A stretch of 64,000 nt of DNA from Terrihalobacillus insolitus (GCF_028416575.1 NZ_JAMQKB010000001.1:515649-579648); one strand, 5' to 3'. Counted from the stretch's first letter, positions 34,470-43,537 are shown. Notes: a model not told the origin generated them from the letters alone. A program made the numbers and translations.

Positions 34470-35855
34470 CTGAGTAAACAAATCATATTAAATGCATTTG
34501 AAATGAATAGTTCGATGCACAATTCTCACGGTTTTTGGAAACATCCAGAAAATAAGAGGCATCGCAGATACAAGGACTTGGATTATTGGGTTGAATTAGC
34601 GAAACTTCTCGAAAAAGGAAAATTTGATGCGGTGTTTTTCGCCGATGTTCTTGGAATTTATGATGTTTACCAGAAGAGTAAAGCTCCATCTATCCGGGAC
34701 GGTTTACAGGTGCCAATAAATGATCCTGCTTTACTTATTTCTGCAATGGCCAATGTAACCGAGAACTTATCCTTTGCGATTACGGTGAGTACTACATATG
34801 AAGCGCCGTTTGGGAATGCTCGACGTTTTTCTACCTTGGATCATTTGACTAAGGGAAGAATAGCTTGGAATGTGGTAACTTCTTATCTGCCAAATGCTGC
34901 AAGAAACTTTGGCCTACAGGATATGATTAAACACGATGAACGTTACGACATAGCTGATGAATATCTTGATGTTTCATACAAGTTGTGGGAGCAAAGTTGG
35001 GAAGATGACGCAGTTGTTGAGGATATAGAAAACAATACACTCGTTGATCCAGCCAAAGTACATGAAATTAATCATGAAGGTCACTATTTTAAGGTCGAAG
35101 GTCCACATTTAAGTGAACCCTCTTTACAAAGAACTCCCGTTATTTATCAAGCAGGCACATCTGAAAAAGGTAGAGAATTTGCAGCAAAGCATGCCGAGTG
35201 TATTTTTGTTGGTGGTCCGACACCAGAAAGAATTAGGTATTATGCCGATGATATTAGAAATCGAGCGGAAAACCATGGCCGTAACCCGGAAAATATTAAA
35301 ATAATTTCTTTCCTTAGTGTGATTGTTGCGGAAACGACAGAGGAAGCAGAACAGAAATTTGAGGAGTATAACAAGATGTGGAGCTCCGATGCTGCAAAAG
35401 CACAGTATGGGGCAAGTGGTTATGACATAGCAGAGTATGAAAATTCGGATCCCGATTTGCCGTTTGAATATAAAAAGTCTACTGAAGGCGGACATTATAA
35501 AGCCGCGACACTTACCAAAGATGCACCAAAAAAATTAACGGTAGGTGAAGTATTGAACCGTTTTGAATCGTTGGACCGCAACAGTATTATTGTTGGAAAC
35601 CCAACAGAGGTTGCCGATGCTATTCAATTTCAGTTTGAGGAATCAGGCGTTGATGGATTTAATTTAAATCACTTAGTAACTCCTGGCGATTTAGAATCTT
35701 TTGTGGAACTAGTCATACCTGTTTTACAGGAACGTGGATTATATAAAACAGAATACAGGAAAGGCACTTTACGGGAAAAGCTATTCCCTCAAGGTAAAAG
35801 TATTTTGCCTGAAGACCATCCTGGAAGTAAATTTAGACGTGTACCTGCTAAATAG
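34470..35855 (+). CDS. LLM-class flavin-dependent monooxygenase (NtaA/SnaA/DszA-like), probable CTG start
   Basis: A 461-residue FMNH2-dependent monooxygenase of the nitrilotriacetate/DszA branch (FFADVLGIYDVY near the N-terminus; GKLDHLTKGRIAWN-type loop; PVIYQAGTSEKGREFAA in the middle). It likely oxidises an organosulfur compound so that its sulfur can be used. The start is probably CTG at 34470. It has AGGAGG eight bases upstream and adds SKQIILNAFE, the normal family N-terminus. The first ATG (34503) lacks a ribosome binding site and truncates the first strand. It is under an S-box and followed by metNIQ. Confidence 0.88.
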   Translation: MSKQIILNAFEMNSSMHNSHGFWKHPENKRHRRYKDLDYWVELAKLLEKGKFDAVFFADVLGIYDVYQKSKAPSIRDGLQVPINDPALLISAMANVTENLSFAITVSTTYEAPFGNARRFSTLDHLTKGRIAWNVVTSYLPNAARNFGLQDMIKHDERYDIADEYLDVSYKLWEQSWEDDAVVEDIENNTLVDPAKVHEINHEGHYFKVEGPHLSEPSLQRTPVIYQAGTSEKGREFAAKHAECIFVGGPTPERIRYYADDIRNRAENHGRNPENIKIISFLSVIVAETTEEAEQKFEEYNKMWSSDAAKAQYGASGYDIAEYENSDPDLPFEYKKSTEGGHYKAATLTKDAPKKLTVGEVLNRFESLDRNSIIVGNPTEVADAIQFQFEESGVDGFNLNHLVTPGDLESFVELVIPVLQERGLYKTEYRKGTLREKLFPQGKSILPEDHPGSKFRRVPAK

Positions 35856-35899
35856 TAATAAAAAAGCCTGGTAAATAGGAAGTGGGGGAAACAGCCGTC

Positions 35900-36910
35900 A
35901 TGATTGAATTGAGGAATTTAACAAAGGAATTTAAAAGCAAAAAGGATCGGATTGTAGGTGTTGACAATGTCTCACTAACAATTCAAACGGGTGAAATATT
36001 CGGTATCGTTGGATATAGCGGTGCGGGCAAAAGTACTCTGCTTCGCTGTATGAATATTTTGGAAAGGCCTACTTCCGGTGTAGTTAGAGTCGATGGCGTA
36101 GATTTATTGCAGTTATCTAGCAAAGAACTTCGCAAAACAAGGCAATCAATCGGTATGATTTTTCAAGGGTTTTATTTGGTTTCGTCTAAAACTGTATACG
36201 ATAACGTTGCATTTGCCTTAAAAGCAGCTGGTGTGGAAAATTCCATTATAAGGGAAAGAGTCGAGGAATTGTTAAACCTTGTTGGTCTTAGAGACAGGAT
36301 CAATCAGTATCCTTCTCAACTGAGTGGCGGCCAAAAGCAACGTGTTAGTATTGCTCGTGCCCTTGCGAATAATCCAAAGGTTCTTTTATGTGATGAAGCA
36401 ACTTCAGCATTAGATCCGAACACTACAAAGTCAATTCTTGCTTTATTAAAAAAAATAAACAAGGAGCTTGGTCTAACGATTGTTATTATCACGCATGAAA
36501 TGGAAGTGGTAAAGGAAATCTGTCATCGATGTGCGGTCATGCAAGATGGAAGAGTAGTCGAACAGGGCTCTACCTTTGACATTTTCTCAAGCCCGAGTGA
36601 TCCTTTAACAAAAAGGTTCATTGAAACTGTTCTAAGCTTCGAGCTACCTGCTAAGCTGTTAGAAAGTATTCAAGGGAAACTGGTTAGACTTCAATTTCGG
36701 GGAGATATGGCAGCGGAAGCCGTTGTATCTGATATGCTGCAGTCTTTTTCAGTAAAAGGAAATATTTTACACGGGAAGGTGGAGTATATCCAAGACGTTC
36801 CTTTAGGTATTTTCATCATGGAAGTAAATGGGGATGAACTAGAAGTGGATCAGGCACTCGATTATCTTCGCGGTCGTGTTAGCAAAGTGGAGGTGATGGA
36901 CAATGAGTAA
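35900..36910 (+). CDS. metN: Methionine-type ABC transporter ATP-binding protein MetN
   Basis: A 336-residue ATPase with Walker A GYSGAGKST, signature LSGGQKQRV, Walker [14 protein letters not shown] and a C-terminal NIL regulatory domain (about 260-336) that binds methionine in the family. The ATG at 35900 follows GTGGGGG. The gene follows the LLM monooxygenase and overlaps metI by eight bases, so transport and oxidation are co-expressed under SAM control. In this context the cargo may be a methionine derivative or another organosulfur compound. Confidence 0.93.
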   Translation: MIELRNLTKEFKSKKDRIVGVDNVSLTIQTGEIFGIVGYSGAGKSTLLRCMNILERPTSGVVRVDGVDLLQLSSKELRKTRQSIGMIFQGFYLVSSKTVYDNVAFALKAAGVENSIIRERVEELLNLVGLRDRINQYPSQLSGGQKQRVSIARALANNPKVLLCDEATSALDPNTTKSILALLKKINKELGLTIVIITHEMEVVKEICHRCAVMQDGRVVEQGSTFDIFSSPSDPLTKRFIETVLSFELPAKLLESIQGKLVRLQFRGDMAAEAVVSDMLQSFSVKGNILHGKVEYIQDVPLGIFIMEVNGDELEVDQALDYLRGRVSKVEVMDNE

Positions 36911-37562
36911 TATTATTGAAATCTTGCCTGAGTTAAACATAGCATTTTTCCAAACCTTACTAATGGTTGGAATTGCTTTATTAGTAGCTGTTTTGTTGGG
37001 CTTGCCTTTGGGAATTATCCTGTTTATTACCGATAGAGGACTTTTTTTAGAAAATAAATGGGTTAAAAGTGTTGTAGGTATACTCATTAACCTAATACGT
37101 TCAATTCCGTTTATTATTTTGCTTGTTTTTCTATTGCCTTTTACTAACTTATTATTAGGTACTACGATTGGACCATTAGCAGCTTCTGTCTCTTTATCTG
37201 TGGCGGCAATTCCTTTTTATGCAAGAATAGTAGAGTCGTCAGCAAGGGAAATTGATAAGGGCGTCATTGAGGCAGCTGTTGCTGTAGGCGCATCCCCGTG
37301 GATGATTATTAAACACATTATCCTACCAGAAGCAAAGCCTGGTTTAATCACTGGGTTAACAATTACAGCTATTAGTCTAATTGGTTATTCCGCTATGGCT
37401 GGTACAATCGGCGGTGGGGGAATAGGAGATTTAGCAATTCGATATGGTTACTATCGTTATGATAATACCGTTATGTTCACTACAGTCATTTTGCTAATTG
37501 TGCTCGTACAATTTGTGCAGTATTCTGGTGACTTCATAGCGAAAGCCGTTAATAAGCGATAA
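36903..37562 (+). CDS. metI: Methionine-type ABC transporter permease MetI
   Basis: A 219-residue permease with five helices. The EAA coupling loop VEAAVAVGASPWMIIKHIILPEA and the MetI landmark LTITAISLIGYSAMAGTIGGG are both present. GGAGGTG precedes the ATG, which lies inside the metN end. It forms the membrane dimer of the importer. Confidence 0.94.
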   Translation: MSNIIEILPELNIAFFQTLLMVGIALLVAVLLGLPLGIILFITDRGLFLENKWVKSVVGILINLIRSIPFIILLVFLLPFTNLLLGTTIGPLAASVSLSVAAIPFYARIVESSAREIDKGVIEAAVAVGASPWMIIKHIILPEAKPGLITGLTITAISLIGYSAMAGTIGGGGIGDLAIRYGYYRYDNTVMFTTVILLIVLVQFVQYSGDFIAKAVNKR

Positions 37563-37588
37563 ATACTACATTTGGAGTGATAAGGAAA

Positions 37589-38407
37589 ATGAAAAAAAGT
37601 TTTTGGGTGCTATTATTGATTTTTATAGTTAGTACACTTTCCGCTTGCGGATCTGATGAAAGCACCGCTTCTAACGGAGAAAAAAAAGAGTTAGTATTAG
37701 GTGGTACGATTCCATATAGTGACATGCTTAAAGAGGCTGTCAAACCTTATTTGGAGGAAAAAGGGTATACCGTTACAGTGAAAGAATTCAATGATTATGT
37801 ACAACCAAATAAGGCACTAGACAATGGGTCATTGGATGCTAACTTGTTTCAACACAAAGTTTATATGGATGCTTTTGCAGAAGAAAATGACATGGAGCTA
37901 TCTAGTGTGATAACGGTACCAACCGCTCCAATTGGTATTTATTCGAATAAATATGAAACATTGGATGACATTGAAAAAGGCAGTACAGTCGCAGTAGCTA
38001 ATGATCCTACAAATCTAGCGAGAGGGCTTACCGTCTTAAAGGAAAACGGAGTAATAGAATTTGATAGTAATGTGGATCCCCTACGAGCCACTGTGAAAAA
38101 CATTACAAGTAATCCAAAAGAATTAAAATTTAAGCCAGTTGAAGCAGCGCAATTACCACGAACATTAGAATCTGTAGATCTTGCAGCAATAAATGGTAAT
38201 TTTGCTATATCAGCCGGGTTGGATTTAACCACTGCCATTGTAAGAGATAAACTGCCTGAAAATATTATCAACCGTGTCGTTGTAAAAACAGAAAATATGG
38301 ATAAGCAATATGTGAAGGACATAAAAGAAGCAGTACAATCAGATGAGTTCAGGAAGGTGATTGATGAAAAATTCCAGGGTTTCCATAAACCTGATTGGAT
38401 GAATTAA
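37589..38407 (+). CDS. metQ: MetQ/NlpA-family substrate-binding lipoprotein
   Basis: A 272-residue lipoprotein. The signal peptide ends in STLSAC (Cys 20). The mature part shows the family order LVLGGTIPYSDMLK, GYTVTVKEFNDYVQPNKAL and LDANLFQHKVYMDAF. It binds methionine or a related compound outside the membrane. The ATG at 37589 follows TGGAG; a GTG four codons earlier is less likely. Last gene of the S-box operon, ended by the palindrome at 38422. Confidence 0.93.
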   Translation: MKKSFWVLLLIFIVSTLSACGSDESTASNGEKKELVLGGTIPYSDMLKEAVKPYLEEKGYTVTVKEFNDYVQPNKALDNGSLDANLFQHKVYMDAFAEENDMELSSVITVPTAPIGIYSNKYETLDDIEKGSTVAVANDPTNLARGLTVLKENGVIEFDSNVDPLRATVKNITSNPKELKFKPVEAAQLPRTLESVDLAAINGNFAISAGLDLTTAIVRDKLPENIINRVVVKTENMDKQYVKDIKEAVQSDEFRKVIDEKFQGFHKPDWMN

Positions 38408-38421
38408 ATCATCTACAACTA

Positions 38422-38474
38422 AAGGGGGCAGGTACCGCAAAAAGACATATGTCATTTGTGGAGCCTGACCCCTT
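38422..38474. repeat. GGGGTCAGG palindrome, copy 3
   Basis: A near-identical copy of the palindromes at 24429 and 32675. It lies exactly between the convergent ends of metQ and the GGCT-fold gene, where a two-way terminator is expected. Confidence 0.72.
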
Positions 38475-38479
38475 GTATC

Positions 38480-39118
38480 TTAATTAACTTGCACCTGTTT
38501 CGTTAATCTAAGTAATTCTTCCTCTACGATATTCCCTTTAACACCAGGCTTTGTAACAAGGTAACGGGCAATCTCTTCGTCCGTCATATCATAGGCCTCT
38601 TTATAACCACTAATGAGCATACGAAGATAGCGTTCAGACGGCTGGGTGAATTCCCGTTTATTCATATCCTCTTTGTGCGTGAATGTAAAAATAGGAATAC
38701 CATCCTGGTCTCCAACATGAAGTACATTGCCGTATAACGATTCGCGTACCATTATGGAGCCCTTTTCTAGAATGCTTTCAAAGTTAATAGTTATATCATC
38801 CGTTTCATTTTCTTGTCGCACAACATCCACAAACTGCTCTTTTGTTATTAAATACATTCTACCTAACGATTTATTCGTTTCACTGCTTGACGTGCCAATA
38901 AAGGCTACGCCACCATCCCATCGACTAGAATACGATGCGAAATAGAGTGGATAGTCTAATTCGATAGCTTGCACATCTACAGGCGATGTGTTATCTCTCG
39001 CTCCTTTTTCTGATTTCGTGGAACCTGCTGGCTGACCACCTTTTATATAACAAAGAAATCGATCCTCACATAAGTTTGATCCAAAACTTGAATACCACAC
39101 ATAATTTTTATTTTCCAT
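38480..39118 (-). CDS. Gamma-glutamylcyclotransferase-fold protein
   Basis: A 212-residue cytosolic protein starting MENKNYVWYSSFGSNL. YxSFGSNL is the substrate-binding loop of the GGCT/AIG2-like fold, followed by the barrel strands. The exact reaction (removal of a gamma-glutamyl group or another amine) is not clear. The ATG at 39118 has GGGGAGG seven bases upstream, while the frame is open 21 codons further up without a site. It is a single gene, convergent with metQ and upstream of no partner. Confidence 0.7.
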   Translation of the reverse strand: MENKNYVWYSSFGSNLCEDRFLCYIKGGQPAGSTKSEKGARDNTSPVDVQAIELDYPLYFASYSSRWDGGVAFIGTSSSETNKSLGRMYLITKEQFVDVVRQENETDDITINFESILEKGSIMVRESLYGNVLHVGDQDGIPIFTFTHKEDMNKREFTQPSERYLRMLISGYKEAYDMTDEEIARYLVTKPGVKGNIVEEELLRLTKQVQVN

Positions 39119-39341
39119 GTTCAAACCTCCCCATTTAAAACCAATCAGACACAAAAAGTAGCTATATCGAGCAAAAAACATATTTTATAAAATAAGTGGA
39201 CTCAAGGTTCCCTATTACAAAAAACTAGCCAAAATAACCAGTTAAACATACAATAACGAAATGACAGTCCTCGAGCTGCCCATTGTAGCATTAGATTTTT
39301 TGAATTTTAAATACTGCAACATCGTCCTTGTAACTACAACG

Positions 39342-39372
39342 AAAAAAGATAGGCAATCCACCTATCTTTTTT
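39342..39372. terminator. Bidirectional terminator after the nhaC gene
   Basis: AAAAAAGATAGG (39342-39353) pairs perfectly with CCTATCTTTTTT (39361-39372). It is flanked by A and T runs, so it can work in both directions; it lies 20 bases past the antiporter stop. Confidence 0.88.
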
Positions 39373-39392
39373 TCTACACATTATATCAAATA

Positions 39393-40883
39393 TTAAATAA
39401 CAAAACCGATAACCAAGAAAAACACAGCAGCAATGCTAGCCGCTACTAATGCATATGGTAATTGTGTATTAATGTGGTTCATGTGTTCACAGTCAGCCCC
39501 AACGGATGACATAACACTTGTATCTGATATTGGAGAAGTGTGATCTCCGAATGTACCACCAGATAGAACAGCTGCTGCAGCTAGAATCGGATCTCCTCCA
39601 GTAGCCAGCGTTAACGATACACCGATTGGCATCATAATTGCCCAAGTTCCCCAAGATGTACCCATAGAGAAGGATACAAACGCTGATATAATGAATACGG
39701 AGAATGGAATGATGGCACTTGGAATTACTCCACCTGCAACCTGCTCAAGGTATGCAGAAGCACCGAGTCCTTCAGGTGCAGCTGCACGCATAAGGTCACC
39801 TAGTGTTACGGCAAGGATAATAATTATTGCTCCTAAAATGACGGATTTACTTCCTTCAAACAACTCGTTCAAGAATTCCTTAGCAGTCATTAATTTGCTT
39901 GAAATATATTTAATAAATGCTATCAAAATACCAACTGAGAAGCTGACAATTAACATCTGATTTCCATTAAGAGGTACAGTAGAAACGTCAAACATCAAGG
40001 CAACAGTATAGTTCCATAAACCTAACACAACTAAAATTGCAACGGATATGGATAAAGGTAACACCATATCAGACGTTGTACCATTTCGTACCGTTCCTTC
40101 ACTTGCAGTGGATGCCTCATCTGCAACTTTATAACCTTCTTGGTAACCATCAGATTGCGCTTTAAGCTCTGCCTGTTTCATTGGACCAAAGTCTTTGATT
40201 TTGCCCGTTGCAAATAAAAAGACCATTGCTAGCATAACTAAATTATAGAAGTTATAAGGAATAGTGCTTGCTAGTGCAGCGATCGGATCGTCTACACCTG
40301 GGATATTGTCTACCATTAACGCACCCATGAAGGCAACCCATCCAGAGATAGGGATTAATACATTAATTGGTGCGGAGGTAGAGTCAAGATAAAATGCTAA
40401 TTTTTCACGAGATATTTTCATACGATCAAAGATTGGGCGAAATACCGTGCCAGTTGCTAGTGAACTGAAGTAAGCACTTGTGAATAGAGAGCTTCCCATT
40501 ACAGCAGTTGCTACTTGTGCACCATTTTTTGATTTAACCTTTGACGATAACCACGTTCCAAAAGCATATGCTCCACCAGAACGATTTAAGATACCGATAA
40601 AAGCACCTAGTAAGAGAATAACAATAATAATTTCTGCTCTTCCAGGACTTGATGCTATGCCCACACCACGAAGTTCTTCCGTTCCTGGGTGACCTGCAAC
40701 GGCCTTGAATAAATTGACAATTGAATAAATGATAGCATGGAATAGGCCATTTTCATTCGTGTCCATAATGAACGTGCCTGTCAAGATGCCAAGTAATAAG
40801 GATGGGATTACCCTTTTGGACCATATTGCAAATCCTAGTGCTAAAATTGATGGCAATATGGATAATAATCCGTAATGTTCCAT
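39393..40883 (-). CDS. NhaC-family Na+/H+ (or organic anion/amino acid) antiporter
   Basis: A 496-residue transporter with about twelve helices. Family features are SLLLGILTGTFI, FTSAYFSSLATGTVFRPIFD and the repeat-like DSTSAPINVLIPISGW and GTSWGTWAIMMPIGVSL. NhaC members exchange protons for sodium, malate/lactate or amino-acid pairs, so the name does not fix the cargo. A GGAGG site precedes the ATG. An inverted repeat (40913-40957) lies just upstream. A two-component system of the DctR type encoded further upstream may control it. Confidence 0.85.
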   Translation of the reverse strand: MEHYGLLSILPSILALGFAIWSKRVIPSLLLGILTGTFIMDTNENGLFHAIIYSIVNLFKAVAGHPGTEELRGVGIASSPGRAEIIIVILLLGAFIGILNRSGGAYAFGTWLSSKVKSKNGAQVATAVMGSSLFTSAYFSSLATGTVFRPIFDRMKISREKLAFYLDSTSAPINVLIPISGWVAFMGALMVDNIPGVDDPIAALASTIPYNFYNLVMLAMVFLFATGKIKDFGPMKQAELKAQSDGYQEGYKVADEASTASEGTVRNGTTSDMVLPLSISVAILVVLGLWNYTVALMFDVSTVPLNGNQMLIVSFSVGILIAFIKYISSKLMTAKEFLNELFEGSKSVILGAIIIILAVTLGDLMRAAAPEGLGASAYLEQVAGGVIPSAIIPFSVFIISAFVSFSMGTSWGTWAIMMPIGVSLTLATGGDPILAAAAVLSGGTFGDHTSPISDTSVMSSVGADCEHMNHINTQLPYALVAASIAAVFFLVIGFVI

Positions 40884-40912
40884 ATCATTTCCTCCTTTTT
40901 AAAATGCAGTTT

Positions 40913-40957
40913 AATCTTATGAGTTTTAATAATAGTCAAAAAACTCATAATAAGATT
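40913..40957. promoter_or_regulatory. Inverted repeat in front of the nhaC gene
   Basis: AATCTTATGAGTTTT and AAAACTCATAATAAGATT form a 15-bp inverted repeat with a three-base bulge around a 13-nt loop, 30 bases before the antiporter start. It may be an operator for the neighbouring response regulator or a leader hairpin; there is no further evidence for either. Confidence 0.45.
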
Positions 40958-41061
40958 GTACTAGAAGATAAAAGGGGATTTGTACAGAAAAAAAAGAAAA
41001 AAAGATCTTGGTTGTTGATCGTTAAGGGCGTGTTTAAAAAGTGCCAAATGATAAGCTGCGT

Positions 41062-41529
41062 ATCTGGGCGATGAGGACACATTCGGAGCCAAAAACCAGA
41101 CGAACACGCTCTCATCTGGGTGATGAAGACACATTCGGAGCCAAAAACCAGACAAACGCGCTCTCATCTGGGCGATGAAGACGCATTCGGTGCTTAAAAC
41201 CAGACGAATGTGCTCTCATCTGGGCGATGAAGACGCATTCGAGGCCAAAAACCAGTCGAATGCGCTCTCATCTGGGCGATGAGGACGCATTCGGGGTCAA
41301 AAACCAGACAAACGTGCTCTCATCTGGGTGATGAAGACGCATTCAGGGTCAAAAACCAGACAAACGCGCTCTCATCTAGGCGATGAGGACGCATTCGGGG
41401 CTTAAAACCAGACAAACGTGCTCTCATCTGGGCGATGAAGACGCATTCGGGGTCAAAAACCAGACAAACGTGCTCTCATCTGGGTGATGAAGACGCATTC
41501 AGGGTCAAAAACCAGTCGAATGCGCTCTC
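41062..41529 (-). repeat. Tandem array of nine 52-bp hairpin repeats
   Basis: The array is 468 bp, exactly 9 x 52, and belongs to the same family as 18222-19157 but lies in the opposite orientation. Units read (minus strand) GAGAGCGCGTTTGTCTGG, TTTTTGACCCCG and AATGCGTCTTCATCGCCC. Here TCTGG replaces the GCTGG of the first array throughout, so each array has homogenised by itself. The border GTGTTTAAAAAGTGCCAAATG at 41033-41052 matches the first array border. It lies downstream of the two-component genes, so their transcript may run through it. Confidence 0.9.
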
Positions 41530-41586
41530 ACCCAGCTCCTGCGTCCAGCGGTTATTACTTTCTATCCAAATAAAACAGCCAATATT

Positions 41587-42204
41587 TCACGAAAACCATT
41601 GATAAACCTTTTTAGGGCGACCTATTTTTTGATAGCTCGTGCTTTGTTTTACTTTGCCGATTTCTAGTAAGTACATGATATAACGGTAAACGGTTGGGTA
41701 AGCTAATCCAATTTCATCAGAAATTTCATCTACTGAAATCGGTTCCTTGTTTTGTTTTAAGTAATGAACAATATGACTTAATGTTGTTTTGCTTATTCCT
41801 TTTGTTACAAAAATGTCCTCTTGTTCTTCTTGCGTAGTAGCGATGTTTGCGAGCCGAGCATGTAACTTCATTCTAGCAATAATATCGGGTGCTTTAACTG
41901 GTTTTAGTGCAAAATCAGAAGCTCCTTCCTCAAGAAAACGATCTGCTATTTCTTGACGCTCATCTACGGTCAAAACGAGTATGGGTATATGGGGATCTTG
42001 TTTACGTGCTTCTTTTACGAACTGCATACCATCCATTTCAGGCATGTGGTAATCAGCCAAGATCATATCCATCCTTTCTTCTAATAGCAATTGAAGTCCT
42101 TGGTATCCGTTTTCCGCTTGGAAGGGTACCCATCCAGGGTGTTTACATATTTCACTTAACGTGTACCGTAATCGTGCATCGTCATCAATAATTAGTACCT
42201 TCAA
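41587..42204 (-). CDS. Two-component response regulator (CitT/DctR type)
   Basis: A 205-residue regulator with a receiver domain (LIIDDDARL, phospho-Asp in MILADYHMPEMDG, Lys in FALKPV) and a C-terminal helix-turn-helix (VDEISDEIGLAYPTVYRYIM). The TTG at 42204 starts KVLIIDDD with AAAGGAG eight bases upstream and is preferred over upstream codons. It overlaps the kinase gene by 20 bases. Relatives control carboxylate or dicarboxylate uptake. Nearby candidates are the NhaC-type antiporter downstream and the divergent M20 amidohydrolase. Confidence 0.88.
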   Translation of the reverse strand: MKVLIIDDDARLRYTLSEICKHPGWVPFQAENGYQGLQLLLEERMDMILADYHMPEMDGMQFVKEARKQDPHIPILVLTVDERQEIADRFLEEGASDFALKPVKAPDIIARMKLHARLANIATTQEEQEDIFVTKGISKTTLSHIVHYLKQNKEPISVDEISDEIGLAYPTVYRYIMYLLEIGKVKQSTSYQKIGRPKKVYQWFS

Positions 42205-43537
42205 TTTGAACACTCCTTTCTGGAAGAACGATCCAAAAAACAGACCCAATTCCTTTTTTACTTTCAATCACTAAACGTGCTCCGTGAACATCTGCAACAC
42301 TTTTGACAAAGGTCATTCCAATACCGGGATGTGATTTCGTCGTATAACCTACCTCCCATATTTTTTCTTTTTCTCTGTTTAATAAACCTACCCCATTATC
42401 TGCTACTCCAATCCATACCTGTCCACTCTTGTATATGGTATGTATCGTGACCTGACCGTCTTCCTTTGATTGTATGGCATCACATGCATTATCGATCAGG
42501 TTAACGATGGCACGTGTAAGTCGAATTTTATTAATAAAAATTTGAATATCGCCATCTGCCTCTAAGTGAAAGTCAAAAGTGACCGATGTTGTTGGTCTAA
42601 TTTTGTTGGAACGGACATAGGAAATAAGTTCATGTAACGTCCACCATTTTTTTCTATCTTCATATAAAATTTCAGATACCATATCACTTATTGCCTGAAT
42701 AGACTGGGAGGTATGTTCTGTATATTCCGCAATTTGCGTATCGTTTGTTTTCATTTTAATTAATGAATTCAAACCTTCAATCGAAGAAAGTGGTGTTTTT
42801 AAATCATGAACAAGGTGGAGAGCTTCCCTTCCAGACCGTGACTCAGCAGCCTCCATGTTCGCGCGTAACAAATCCTGTGTGATTCGCCTCTTCTGTTCCG
42901 AAACAGCAGAATAAACCGTTAAAATTACTGAATTCACCACAAAAACAATACATAGAAGCAAGCTATATAAGGAAAGGGTTTGATCAAACTCAATTTGTAC
43001 AGCTGTAGATTTTACCTCTTGTGAAACAGGACCAAGGCCAAATCCGTATGAAGTGAGAAAGACAACGGTATCAAGCCACTGAACCCCAAATAAAAGCTGT
43101 GCCAACACAAAGGATTTGGTGAATGGTTTAATGCTATCTTTTGCTAATATATGCAGGAAGATAATTGATACAAGCAGTAGGATTGCTGGCCCACCAAAGT
43201 TGTAATTTAGTGGATAGTAAAGATTGATCGACACATAAGCGAGTGGGATGAGACAGAAAGGAATAACAATTTTTAAATAGCGTTTTCCTAAAAGCTCCCC
43301 AATTTCTTCGCCTAGTAAAAAGGCACCAATGTAGTGTGGCAATGCCCTTATTGTATTGAGTAATACAAGATAAAAGGCAGCGTTCATAAGGGAATTACCT
43401 GTTGGATCATCCCGAAGCTTTTGTAGTTTGTCATCTAAACCAATTTCTTCTAAACCAAACCATAAAGGCATCGATATCCCTAGGAGAATGAGACCAAATT
43501 TGATAAGCATCCCTTTTGTTATATAGCCTTTTAGCAT
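42185..43537 (-). CDS. Membrane sensor histidine kinase
   Basis: A 450-residue kinase with about six N-terminal helices (residues 10-220). The phospho-His lies in EALHLVHDLKTPLSS, followed by the N box NLIDNACDAI, G1 GVADNGVGL and G2 GIGMTFVKSV. No large outer sensor domain is present, so the signal is probably sensed in or at the membrane. The ATG at 43537 follows TAGGTGA; a GTG three codons up is possible. It is translated together with the response regulator. Confidence 0.88.
   Translation of the reverse strand: MLKGYITKGMLIKFGLILLGISMPLWFGLEEIGLDDKLQKLRDDPTGNSLMNAAFYLVLLNTIRALPHYIGAFLLGEEIGELLGKRYLKIVIPFCLIPLAYVSINLYYPLNYNFGGPAILLLVSIIFLHILAKDSIKPFTKSFVLAQLLFGVQWLDTVVFLTSYGFGLGPVSQEVKSTAVQIEFDQTLSLYSLLLCIVFVVNSVILTVYSAVSEQKRRITQDLLRANMEAAESRSGREALHLVHDLKTPLSSIEGLNSLIKMKTNDTQIAEYTEHTSQSIQAISDMVSEILYEDRKKWWTLHELISYVRSNKIRPTTSVTFDFHLEADGDIQIFINKIRLTRAIVNLIDNACDAIQSKEDGQVTIHTIYKSGQVWIGVADNGVGLLNREKEKIWEVGYTTKSHPGIGMTFVKSVADVHGARLVIESKKGIGSVFWIVLPERSVQIEGTNY

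Noticed and set aside
40961..41167. Short frames across the 52-bp array border
   Set aside because: Translated repeat units; 52 is not a multiple of three, so no repeat protein can be encoded through the array.
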